Shown: in pieces, positions 1-5,831 of the stretch | Layout: each line of letters opens with the position of its first letter | Numbering within the stretch: position 1 is the stretch's first letter | Assembly (NCBI GenBank): GCA_029266795.1 | Contig: JAQSWE010000269.1 | Span: forward strand, 1-5,831 | DNA: 5,831 nt | Source of the DNA: Alphaproteobacteria bacterium | GTDB taxonomy: Bacteria; Pseudomonadota; Alphaproteobacteria; Micavibrionales; UBA2020 | Direction: 5' to 3' | Notes under the pieces: model-generated | What the model saw: the letters and a program-made list of their open reading frames with translations, nothing else | Told to the model about the DNA's origin: nothing | Database searches by the model: none | Program-made: the position numbers and the translations under genes

Positions 1-93
1 GTCCGCCGCCAAAACGCGGCCAGCCAGATCGCGCGCGACCCGAAGGCCGTGCTGAAAATAGAAAAAATACAATCCGGTACGGGAGTATCCTGA
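1..93 (+). CDS. nuoJ: NADH-quinone oxidoreductase subunit J, C-terminal fragment
   Basis: Only the last 30 codons and the TGA stop (91-93) lie in the window; the gene begins upstream. Reading from base 1 gives an open frame that starts VRRQNAASQIARDPKAV and ends in SGTGVS. NuoJ is a membrane subunit of complex I that packs next to NuoK and NuoA near the quinone site. This piece would be the polar tail after its last membrane helix, so it contains no catalytic motif. The call rests on position immediately before nuoK, the usual nuo order, and on resemblance to the charged tails of alphaproteobacterial NuoJ proteins. The stop is 1 nt from the nuoK start, which implies co-translation. The tail alone would be too short to identify without this context. 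Confidence 0.85.
   Translation, partial: VRRQNAASQIARDPKAVLKIEKIQSGTGVS
81..85 (+). promoter_or_regulatory. ribosome binding site of nuoK
   Basis: GGGAG lies 9 nt before the ATG at 95 and inside the last codons of nuoJ. It supports ATG 95 as the true start and fits tight coupling of nuoJ and nuoK translation. Confidence 0.7.
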
Positions 94-94
94 T

Positions 95-409
95 ATGCCA
101 ACAGTCATTGGTATCGAAAATTTCCTGATCGTATCGGGCATCCTGTTCACGCTTGGCGTGTTCGGCATCTTCCTGAACCGCCGCAACGTCATCATTATTT
201 TAATGTCCATCGAATTGATCCTGCTCTCGGTCAGCATCAACCTCGTGGCATTCTCGGTCTACCTGCATGACCTGACGGGCCAGGTATTCTCGATGTTCAT
301 TTTGACCGTGGCGGCGGCCGAAGCCGCCATCGGCCTTGCCATCCTCGTCGTATTCAACCGCAACAAGAGCTCGATCGCGGTTGAAGATATCAGCGCGCTG
401 AAGGGATAA
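95..409 (+). CDS. nuoK: NADH-quinone oxidoreductase subunit K
   Basis: A 104-residue, three-helix membrane subunit of complex I, homologous to mitochondrial ND4L and to MrpC of Mrp antiporters. It forms part of the proton path between the quinone end (NuoA/J/H) and the antiporter-like subunits. Hydrophobic segments lie at about residues 10-27, 32-56 and 64-87. The two buried glutamates required for proton pumping in the family are present: E40 in MSIELILLS (E. coli E36) and E76 in AAAEAAIGLAI (E. coli E72). The length is normal (about 100 residues). The start is 1 nt after the nuoJ stop with a good Shine-Dalgarno sequence, and the stop is 5 nt before nuoL. The C-terminal residues 88-104 are polar, as usual. 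Nothing is missing or odd. Confidence 0.98.
   Translation: MPTVIGIENFLIVSGILFTLGVFGIFLNRRNVIIILMSIELILLSVSINLVAFSVYLHDLTGQVFSMFILTVAAAEAAIGLAILVVFNRNKSSIAVEDISALKG
401..406 (+). promoter_or_regulatory. ribosome binding site of nuoL
   Basis: AAGGGA lies 8 nt before ATG 415 and abuts the nuoK stop codon (407-409). The good spacing supports this start, leaving a 5-nt gap between the genes. Confidence 0.7.
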
Positions 410-414
410 TTTCC

Positions 415-2367
415 ATGGAATTCATTGCAGTATTCGCGCCGCTGATCGGCTGTCTCGCCGCCGCGCTGTTCGCCTGGAAAGACGATGAAGAAGGTCACGG
501 CCCTGCACAGGTACTGACCTGTGGTCTGATGGTTATTGCCGCGATCATGTCTGGTTTGCTGTTCTACAAAATCAACATCGCCGCAACCATGGCGCCCAAG
601 ACGATCGTGCTGTTCAACTGGATATCGTCCGGCACGCTGAACCTGAACTGGTCGCTAAAATTTGACCAGTTGTCGGCCGTGATGGTGCTGGTGGTTAACT
701 TTGTTTCCTGCGCCGTGCACATTTATTCTGTCGGGTACATGCATCATGACAAGCGCCGCGCGCTGTTCCAATGCTATCTCAGCCTGTTTACCTTTGCGAT
801 GCTCATGCTGGTCACTTCGGCCAACTTCGTCCAGCTGTTCTTTGGCTGGGAAGGGGTGGGGGTTGCATCGTACCTGCTGATCGGCTTCTGGCATCATAAA
901 GACAGCGCCAACCGCGCCGCGATCAAGGCCTTCGTCGTCAACCGCATTGGCGATTTCGGTCTCGCGCTTGGCATCTTTGCCGTGTTTATGGTGTTTGGTT
1001 CGCTGGATTTTGACAAAGTATTCGCGGCCGTTCCCGCGACCAACGATGTGGTGGTTGAATTCCTCGGACAGCAATTCAATGCCATCACGCTGATCGGCTT
1101 TCTGCTGTTCGTCGGCGCGATGGGTAAATCTGCGCAGTTGGGTCTGCACACATGGCTTCCCGACGCGATGGAGGGCCCTACGCCCGTTTCGGCGCTTATT
1201 CACGCCGCGACCATGGTGACGGCAGGGGTGTTCCTTGTCGCGCGCATGTCGCCAATCTATGAATATGCGCCGCTTGCGCGCGAATTCATCACCGTTATCG
1301 GCGCGCTGACCGCGCTTGTGGCGGCGACTATTGCGATCACTCAGTTCGACATCAAGCGCGTCATCGCTTATTCGACCATGAGCCAGTTGGGCTATATGTT
1401 CTTTGCGGCAGGCGTTTCGGCCTATAGCGCGGCGATGTTCCATTTGTTCACGCACGCGTTTTTCAAGGCGTTGCTGTTCTTGGGTGCCGGTTCGGTTATC
1501 CACGCGATGTCGGACGAACAGGACATGCGCCGCATGGGTGGCATTTATAAACTGATCCCGTTCACCTATGTGGTGATGTGGATCGGCAGCCTTGCGCTCG
1601 CGGGCGTTCCGCCTTTCGCGGGCTTCTTCTCGAAAGATACGATCCTGGAGGCAAACTTCGCCGCGCATAGCCAAGTCGGTCTTTTTGCCTATTGGTGTGG
1701 CATCACGGCGGCATTCCTGACGGCGTTCTATTCATGGCGTCTGATTTTCATGACGTTCCACGGTACGCCACGTGCGGATGAAAAAGTCATGGCGCATGTC
1801 CATGAATCGCCGAAGATCATGACCATCCCCCTCGCTTTCCTTGCGGCTGGCGCGCTTGGTGCCGGTGCTCTCGCGATTTTCTTCGTGGGCGAGTCACGCG
1901 GATCGTTCTGGGGCAATTCGATTTTCGTGCTGGAACAAAATGACGTTCTGGAGCGGATCCACCACATTCCTCAATGGGCGAAATTACTCCCCACGGGTGT
2001 GGGCATCGCGGGTATCCTTCTGGCCTTCCTGTTCTATGTCCGCAAGCGCCATATGCCGGCGATGATGGCGGGCATGTTCAGCGGCATCCACAACTTCTTC
2101 TTCCGCAAATGGTATTTCGACGAACTGTATGACCGCATCGCCGTAATCCCTTCCTTCTTCCTCGGTAACAAGCTGTGGAAAACGGGCGACGGCGCGATCA
2201 TCGATGGCTTCGGGCCCGACGGCGTAGCGTCGACGGTAAAAGCGGGCTCCGACAAGGCGCATGCTTTGCAGAGCGGATATATCTTCCATTACGCCTTTGC
2301 CATGATCATCGGCGTGGTCGCCATCATAACCGCTTACGTCTTCTATGCTCACAGGCAGGGGTTCTAA
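415..2367 (+). CDS. nuoL: NADH-quinone oxidoreductase subunit L
   Basis: A 650-residue distal antiporter-like subunit of complex I (ND5 and MrpA relative), a proton channel at the tip of the membrane arm. Key channel residues are visible: E146 in GWEGVGVASYLL (E. coli E144), K238 in AMGKSAQLGLHTW (E. coli K229), H263 in SALIHAATM (E. coli H254), H343/H347/K351 in FHLFTHAFFKALLF (E. coli H334/H338/K342), and K407-D408 in FFSKDTI (E. coli K399-D400). After the 14-helix core, a further helix at about 525-543 leads into a long amphipathic stretch (about 546-615, with KWYFDELYD). That stretch should be the lateral helix running along NuoM and NuoN, anchored by a final membrane helix at about 622-644. 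The length exceeds E. coli NuoL (613), mainly in loops and the C-terminal part, and seems normal for alphaproteobacteria. No frameshift is seen. Confidence 0.98.
   Translation: MEFIAVFAPLIGCLAAALFAWKDDEEGHGPAQVLTCGLMVIAAIMSGLLFYKINIAATMAPKTIVLFNWISSGTLNLNWSLKFDQLSAVMVLVVNFVSCAVHIYSVGYMHHDKRRALFQCYLSLFTFAMLMLVTSANFVQLFFGWEGVGVASYLLIGFWHHKDSANRAAIKAFVVNRIGDFGLALGIFAVFMVFGSLDFDKVFAAVPATNDVVVEFLGQQFNAITLIGFLLFVGAMGKSAQLGLHTWLPDAMEGPTPVSALIHAATMVTAGVFLVARMSPIYEYAPLAREFITVIGALTALVAATIAITQFDIKRVIAYSTMSQLGYMFFAAGVSAYSAAMFHLFTHAFFKALLFLGAGSVIHAMSDEQDMRRMGGIYKLIPFTYVVMWIGSLALAGVPPFAGFFSKDTILEANFAAHSQVGLFAYWCGITAAFLTAFYSWRLIFMTFHGTPRADEKVMAHVHESPKIMTIPLAFLAAGALGAGALAIFFVGESRGSFWGNSIFVLEQNDVLERIHHIPQWAKLLPTGVGIAGILLAFLFYVRKRHMPAMMAGMFSGIHNFFFRKWYFDELYDRIAVIPSFFLGNKLWKTGDGAIIDGFGPDGVASTVKAGSDKAHALQSGYIFHYAFAMIIGVVAIITAYVFYAHRQGF
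2357..2361 (+). promoter_or_regulatory. ribosome binding site of nuoM
   Basis: AGGGG lies 9 nt before ATG 2371 and inside the last codons of nuoL. The nuoL stop and the nuoM start are separated by only 3 nt. Confidence 0.65.
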
Positions 2368-2370
2368 CCG

Positions 2371-4011
2371 ATGATTTCCTTCCCCATTCTTTCCCTGCTC
2401 GTCTTCCTGCCATTAGCGGGCGTGCTTTTCCTGCTCTTCGTGCGCGGCGACGCGGAAACGGTCGCGCGTAATTCGCGCAACACGGCGCTGCTGACATCCC
2501 TGTTTACCTTCGGCTTGTCGATATACATGTATATGGGCTTTGACGGCACGTCGGCGGAGCTTCAATTCGTCGAGAAGCTGCCGTGGCTTCCGGGGCTCAA
2601 CATCAATTATAAAGTTGGCGTGGACGGCATTTCGATCTTCTTCGTCCTGCTGTCGACCTTCCTGACGCCGATCTGCATTCTTGCGAGCTGGGAATCAATC
2701 GAGCATCGCGTGAAGGAATACATGATTTCCTTCCTGCTGCTGGAAACCATGATGCTCGGCATGTTCTGTGCAGTTGACCTCATGCTGTTCTACATCTTCT
2801 TCGAAGGTGTGCTGATCCCGATGTTCGTGATCATCGGCGTCTGGGGCGGGAAGCGCCGCGTTTATTCGGCGTTCAAATTCTTCCTGTATACGCTTCTCGG
2901 ATCGGTCTTGATGCTGCTTGCGATCCTGTACCTCTATAACACCTATGGCACGACCGATATTCCTGAACTGTCGAACCTTGCAATCCCCGCCAATGTGCAG
3001 AAATGGCTCTGGCTGGCCTTCCTCGCGTCCTTCGCTGTCAAGGTTCCGATGTGGCCGGTGCATACCTGGTTACCAGACGCGCACGTCGAAGCCCCTACGG
3101 CGGGTTCGGTCATTCTGGCGGGCGTTTTGCTCAAAATGGGCGGCTACGGTTTCCTGCGGCTGTCGCTGCCGGTATTCCCCGATGCATCCGTCTATTACGC
3201 GCCTTGGATTTTCGGCTTCAGTGTGATTGCCGTTATCTACACCTCGCTCGTTGCACTGGCGCAGGAAGACATGAAGAAGCTGATTGCTTATTCATCTGTC
3301 GCGCATATGGGATTCGTCACCATCGGTATTTTTGCCATGAACCAGAACGGCTTCGATGGCGCGATGTTCCAGATGTTGTCGCATGGCGTGGTCTCGGCCG
3401 CGCTGTTCCTCTGCGTCGGCGTCATCTATGACCGCCTCCACACGCGTGAGATTGTGCCGAAATATGCGACCATCTTCATGGTGTTCATGCTGGCCTCAGT
3501 CGGCCTGCCGGGCACTAGCGGATTTATCGGCGAATTCCTCGTGCTCTTGGGTGCGTATCAGGTCAACACGACTGTGACGGCTCTCGCAGCGACTGGCGTG
3601 GTTCTGGGTGCGGCCTATATGCTTTACCTCTACAAGCGCGTCGTGTTTGGCGAACTCGTCAAATCCGACGTCAAGGCGATGAAGGATGTCGATGGCCGCG
3701 AGATTGCGATTTTCCTGCCCATGATCGGACTTGTGTTCTGGATGGGTATCTATCCGTCAAGCTTCACCGCGCCCATGGCGCCGGCGCTTGGAAAAGTGCT
3801 TGAACGCGTCGCACCTGCACGTCAGGCGTTGCTGGAGGCGCGCGCCCCCGCAGCCGCCGAGAAAAAAGCGGAAGAGGCTGCGAAAACCGCCGAAGAACAG
3901 CCTGCCGTGACCACGGAACCGGAAGCGGCACCTGCCGAAGCGGAACCCGCGAAGGAACCGGAAAAAACGGAAGAAGAGCCCAAGAAGAAAAAGGGAAAGA
4001 AACATAAATGA
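2371..4011 (+). CDS. nuoM: NADH-quinone oxidoreductase subunit M with a charged C-terminal extension
   Basis: A 546-residue middle antiporter-like subunit of complex I (ND4 and MrpD relative), a proton channel between NuoL and NuoN. Channel residues are present: E145 in FFEGVLIPMF (E. coli E144), K224 in FAVKVPMWPVHTWLPDAH (E. coli K234), K255 in GVLLKMGGYG (E. coli K265), H338 in MLSHGVVSAALF, and E388 in GFIGEFLVLLG (E. coli E407, the unusual Glu that replaces the Lys of the other channels). The last membrane helix is at about 445-462. The core resembles family members of about 490-510 residues. Residues 491-546 form an extra Ala/Glu/Lys/Pro-rich tail, described separately. The stop overlaps the nuoN start by 4 nt. 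Identity is certain; the role of the tail is unknown. Confidence 0.98.
   Translation: MISFPILSLLVFLPLAGVLFLLFVRGDAETVARNSRNTALLTSLFTFGLSIYMYMGFDGTSAELQFVEKLPWLPGLNINYKVGVDGISIFFVLLSTFLTPICILASWESIEHRVKEYMISFLLLETMMLGMFCAVDLMLFYIFFEGVLIPMFVIIGVWGGKRRVYSAFKFFLYTLLGSVLMLLAILYLYNTYGTTDIPELSNLAIPANVQKWLWLAFLASFAVKVPMWPVHTWLPDAHVEAPTAGSVILAGVLLKMGGYGFLRLSLPVFPDASVYYAPWIFGFSVIAVIYTSLVALAQEDMKKLIAYSSVAHMGFVTIGIFAMNQNGFDGAMFQMLSHGVVSAALFLCVGVIYDRLHTREIVPKYATIFMVFMLASVGLPGTSGFIGEFLVLLGAYQVNTTVTALAATGVVLGAAYMLYLYKRVVFGELVKSDVKAMKDVDGREIAIFLPMIGLVFWMGIYPSSFTAPMAPALGKVLERVAPARQALLEARAPAAAEKKAEEAAKTAEEQPAVTTEPEAAPAEAEPAKEPEKTEEEPKKKKGKKHK
3915..3963 (+). repeat. in-frame 10-nt direct repeat in the nuoM tail
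   Basis: GGAACCGGAA occurs at 3915-3924 and again at 3954-3963. The spacing is 39 nt, exactly 13 codons, so both copies encode EPE. CCTGCCG is also repeated at 3901 and 3931, 30 nt (10 codons) apart. These short repeats fit growth of the tail by in-frame slippage or duplication, but biased amino acid composition alone could also produce them. Confidence 0.5.
3991..3996 (+). promoter_or_regulatory. ribosome binding site of nuoN, within the nuoM lysine codons
   Basis: AAGGGA lies 11 nt before ATG 4008, slightly long spacing, within a purine-rich run that encodes the terminal KKKKGKK of NuoM. The nuoN frame has a TAA directly upstream of the ATG (4005-4007), so nuoN cannot start earlier. Confidence 0.6.
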
Positions 4012-5471
4012 TACCGTTCATCGCCCCGGATTTGATGCCGGCTTTCCCCGAAATCTCGCTCGCCATACTGGCGCTGATGCTCCTGATGTTTGGCGTGTCG
4101 CGAAAGGAAGAGCCGTTTCAGGCTGTTTCTAACCTGTCTATTTTTGCATTGCTGGCTGTCGGCGCGATGATCTGCCGCTATTGCGGCGAGACAGTGACGA
4201 CTTTCAACGGCATGTTCATTTCCGACAGCTTTGGCGGCTTTATGAAGATGCTGGTGATCGCGGGCTCCGCCGTTTCCATCCTCATGGCGGCAAAATATGC
4301 CGAACGCCAGCGCATCATGCGCTTCGAGTACCCGATCCTGATACTTTTCGCGACGCTCGGGATGCTGCTGATGATTTCGGCGAATGACCTGATCTCGCTC
4401 TATATGGGCCTCGAAATGCAGAGCTTGCCGCTCTACGTCCTCGCTGCCATACAACGTGACAGCATCAAGTCGACCGAAGGCGGCCTGAAGTACTTTGTCC
4501 TTGGCGCACTGTCATCGGGCATGCTGCTGTATGGCGCGTCACTGCTATACGGTTATACCGGTGTCACCAACTTCGATAAAATGGCGACGATCCTTGCGGC
4601 TTCAGCGCCGCTCAGCCTTGGCGTCATCGTCGGTATGGTAATGCTCATTTCCGGTCTTGCCTTCAAAATCTCCGCCGTTCCATTTCATATGTGGACGCCG
4701 GACGTTTACGAAGGCGCGCCGACTTCCGTCACCGCCTTCTTCGCCATCGCACCGAAAATCGCCGCGCTCGCGCTGCTGACCCGTGTATTTATGGGGCCTT
4801 TTGGCAGCATGGTTGCAGAATGGCAGCAGATCGTGGTGGTGCTCGCCATAGCCTCCATGGTATTGGGTTCGGTCGCTGCTATCGGCCAGACGAACATCAA
4901 GCGCCTTCTCGCTTACAGTTCAATCGGTAACATGGGTTATGCGCTTGTCGGCCTTGCTTCCGCCAGCGCCGAAGGCGTGAAGGCCGTCATGATTTTCTCC
5001 GCAATCTACATGGTCATGACGATCGGCACTTTCGCGATTGTCCTGATGATGAAGCAGCGTGAACGCATGCTGGAGGAAATCGCCGACCTGTCCGGTCTCG
5101 GTGTGCGGCAACCTATGCTGGCGCTTGCGATGACGGTCATGATGTTCTCCATGGCGGGCATTCCGCCGCTCGCGGGCTTTTTCGGCAAGCTGTTCGTATT
5201 CCAGGCAGCAGTAGCGCAGGGGCTTTACTGGCTCGCCGTCATCGGCGTCATCACATCGGTCATCGCGGCGTACTACTACCTGCGCATCATCAAAGTCATG
5301 TATTTCGAGGAAGCGGGCGACGAAAGCCTCGATCCCGCAACCGATGTGCGCCTGAACGTGCTGGCGGGCGTGTCGACCGTCGCCATGCTGCTGTTTATTG
5401 CGCTGCCCGGCCCGCTGCTGGCTTCGGCGGATGCGGCGGCGAAATCCATCGCGATTTTCAAGCCTAAATGA
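4008..5471 (+). CDS. nuoN: NADH-quinone oxidoreductase subunit N
   Basis: A 487-residue antiporter-like subunit of complex I (ND2 relative), the proton channel closest to NuoK. Family channel residues are all found: E136 in GLEMQSLPLY (E. coli E133), K161 in GGLKYFVLGA (E. coli K158), K220 and H227 in AFKISAVPFHMWTPDVYEG (E. coli K217 and H224), K250 in AIAPKIAAL (E. coli K247), and K394 in FFGKLFVF (E. coli K395). The length is normal for bacterial NuoN, with the full 14-helix core. The ATG overlaps the nuoM stop (ATGA), and the in-frame TAA just before it fixes the 5' limit. The stop overlaps birA in the same way. One small oddity is a CxxC pair (C56, C59) at the end of the second predicted membrane helix. 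Confidence 0.98.
   Translation: MIPFIAPDLMPAFPEISLAILALMLLMFGVSRKEEPFQAVSNLSIFALLAVGAMICRYCGETVTTFNGMFISDSFGGFMKMLVIAGSAVSILMAAKYAERQRIMRFEYPILILFATLGMLLMISANDLISLYMGLEMQSLPLYVLAAIQRDSIKSTEGGLKYFVLGALSSGMLLYGASLLYGYTGVTNFDKMATILAASAPLSLGVIVGMVMLISGLAFKISAVPFHMWTPDVYEGAPTSVTAFFAIAPKIAALALLTRVFMGPFGSMVAEWQQIVVVLAIASMVLGSVAAIGQTNIKRLLAYSSIGNMGYALVGLASASAEGVKAVMIFSAIYMVMTIGTFAIVLMMKQRERMLEEIADLSGLGVRQPMLALAMTVMMFSMAGIPPLAGFFGKLFVFQAAVAQGLYWLAVIGVITSVIAAYYYLRIIKVMYFEEAGDESLDPATDVRLNVLAGVSTVAMLLFIALPGPLLASADAAAKSIAIFKPK
5465..5471 (+). promoter_or_regulatory. stop-start overlap nuoN/birA without a Shine-Dalgarno sequence
   Basis: TAAATGA contains an in-frame TAA for birA (5465-5467), the birA ATG (5468-5470) and the nuoN TGA (5469-5471). 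The 20 nt upstream have no GGAG- or AGGA-like motif. birA is therefore probably translated by ribosomes that finish nuoN and reinitiate. The coupling is inferred; the overlap and the missing motif are seen directly. Confidence 0.65.
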
Positions 5472-5831
5472 CCTACAAGCCGCAACTACCGCCTGCCTTC
5501 AACCTGATCGAACTGCCCACTGTTGGCAGCACCAACGATCACGCGAAGCAACTGGCGCGCAGCGGCTATCCCGCTTTCACCGCTGTCTGGTCGCATGAAC
5601 AAACGGCAGGGAAGGGGCGTCAGGGTAATAGCTGGACCTCTGTACCCGGAAATCTTTACTTGAGTATCTTGCTACGACCGGCTGCTACGCCAGCACAAAA
5701 CGGGCAGCTGTCGTTCCTCGCCGCCGTCGCACTTGCCGAAACGGTAAAGGAAATGATGGCGAAACCGGGCATGATCGCGCTGAAATGGCCGAACGACCTG
5801 CTTCTGAACGGCAAGAAAGCCGCCGGCATTT
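5468..5831 (+). CDS. birA: biotin--[acetyl-CoA-carboxylase] ligase, N-terminal part (runs off the window)
   Basis: 121 codons of an open frame that continues past the right edge. The enzyme activates biotin with ATP to biotinyl-5'-AMP and transfers it to a lysine of biotin carrier proteins such as AccB. Family motifs appear in order: GSTN (20-23); EQTAGKGRQGNSW (44-56), the biotin/adenylate-binding loop, with R51 matching E. coli R118; NLYLSILLRP (62-71); and KWPNDLLLNGKKAAGI (106-121), with K106 matching E. coli K183. The catalytic domain starts almost at residue 1, so the N-terminal helix-turn-helix of E. coli BirA is absent. This is a monofunctional ligase and not a biotin-operon repressor. 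An in-frame TAA directly before the ATG rules out an earlier start. In the loop, E. coli GRGRRGR reads GKGRQGN, a mild variation. Confidence 0.95.
   Translation, partial: MTYKPQLPPAFNLIELPTVGSTNDHAKQLARSGYPAFTAVWSHEQTAGKGRQGNSWTSVPGNLYLSILLRPAATPAQNGQLSFLAAVALAETVKEMMAKPGMIALKWPNDLLLNGKKAAGI

Larger units (their letters stand above)
3841..4008 (+). other. low-complexity Ala/Glu/Lys/Pro tail of NuoM
   Basis: Codons 491-546 of nuoM. Of 56 residues, 14 are Ala, 14 Glu, 12 Lys and 7 Pro; there are no aromatic residues and Val is the only bulky aliphatic. The first part (to about residue 510) could be helical, the middle is acidic and Pro-rich, and the last nine residues (KKKKGKKHK) are strongly basic. 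E. coli NuoM (509 residues) has no such tail. By the topology known for the family (14 helices, N-terminus outside), this end should face the periplasm, although a lysine cluster would be more usual in the cytoplasm. The segment looks disordered; I know of no function for it. Confidence 0.85.

Noticed and set aside
655..1674. 339-codon open frame on the minus strand opposite nuoL
   Set aside because: Its product is crowded with His, Arg, Gln, Glu and Asp and shows no domain. This is what the complement of a hydrophobic, GC-rich membrane protein gene yields. nuoL itself is intact on the other strand.
2341..2375. Possible terminator or promoter between nuoL and nuoM
   Set aside because: The gap is only 3 nt, and I see no GC hairpin followed by T residues and no convincing -35/-10 pair.
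2175..2471. 98-codon + strand open frame spanning the nuoL/nuoM junction
   Set aside because: Out-of-frame shadow rich in Arg, overlapping the ends of two intact nuo genes.
3003..3431. 142-codon open frame on the + strand inside nuoM
   Set aside because: Arg-rich out-of-frame reading of nuoM, with no family resemblance and no ribosome binding site I can defend.
3814..4011. Possibility that the NuoM tail is a frameshift artefact
   Set aside because: The frame stays open to a stop that overlaps nuoN in the ATGA manner also used at nuoN/birA, with nuoN starting at the right place. Codons of the tail resemble those of the rest of the gene. A frameshift would be unlikely to give such a tidy junction.
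3822..4454. 210-codon minus-strand open frame across the nuoM tail and the start of nuoN
   Set aside because: Ser/Ala/Phe runs mirror the Ala/Glu/Lys codons of the NuoM tail. There is no recognisable domain, and it lies wholly opposite two certain genes.
415..5471. nuoL, nuoM and nuoN as a recent tandem duplication, or as an Mrp Na+/H+ antiporter cluster
   Set aside because: The three share HTW/HMW-PD motifs because of ancient common ancestry, but each carries its own subunit-specific residues. Flanking nuoJ and nuoK and the NuoL lateral helix identify complex I and not Mrp.

Overview
The window holds the 3' end of a bacterial respiratory complex I (NADH:ubiquinone oxidoreductase, nuo) operon, all on the + strand. 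The order is: end of nuoJ, complete nuoK, nuoL, nuoM and nuoN, then the 5' part of birA (biotin protein ligase), which runs off the right edge. Essentially every base is coding. The largest gap between genes is 5 nt, and the last two junctions are 4-nt ATGA overlaps.

The organism is most likely an alphaproteobacterium. The nuoJ-K-L-M-N order followed directly by a short birA without a DNA-binding domain is a layout I know from that class, and the protein motifs fit it (for example the KWYFDELYD segment of NuoL). The DNA is moderately GC-rich by eye. I cannot name a genus. The gene order alone would not rule out a related proteobacterial lineage.

Layout: 1-93 nuoJ C-terminus; 95-409 nuoK; 415-2367 nuoL; 2371-4011 nuoM; 4008-5471 nuoN; 5468-5831 birA N-terminal part. 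K, L, M and N each have a recognisable Shine-Dalgarno sequence inside the end of the preceding gene. birA has none and probably depends on translational coupling. I see no promoter, terminator, RNA gene, mobile element or CRISPR array, as expected for the inside of an operon.

Function: NuoJ, K, L, M and N are membrane-arm subunits of complex I. NuoL, M and N are three paralogous antiporter-like proton channels, and NuoK with NuoJ forms part of the fourth path nearest the quinone site. All the channel glutamates, lysines and histidines I could place by motif are present, so the pump looks intact. BirA attaches biotin to carboxylase carrier proteins and has no direct role in complex I.

This is a conserved housekeeping region and I found no new system. 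The most unusual feature is a tail of about 56 residues on NuoM, rich in Ala, Glu, Lys and Pro and ending in a lysine cluster. Its last codons also supply the ribosome binding site of nuoN. Smaller points are the identical TAAATGA junctions before nuoN and birA, and a CxxC pair in NuoN.
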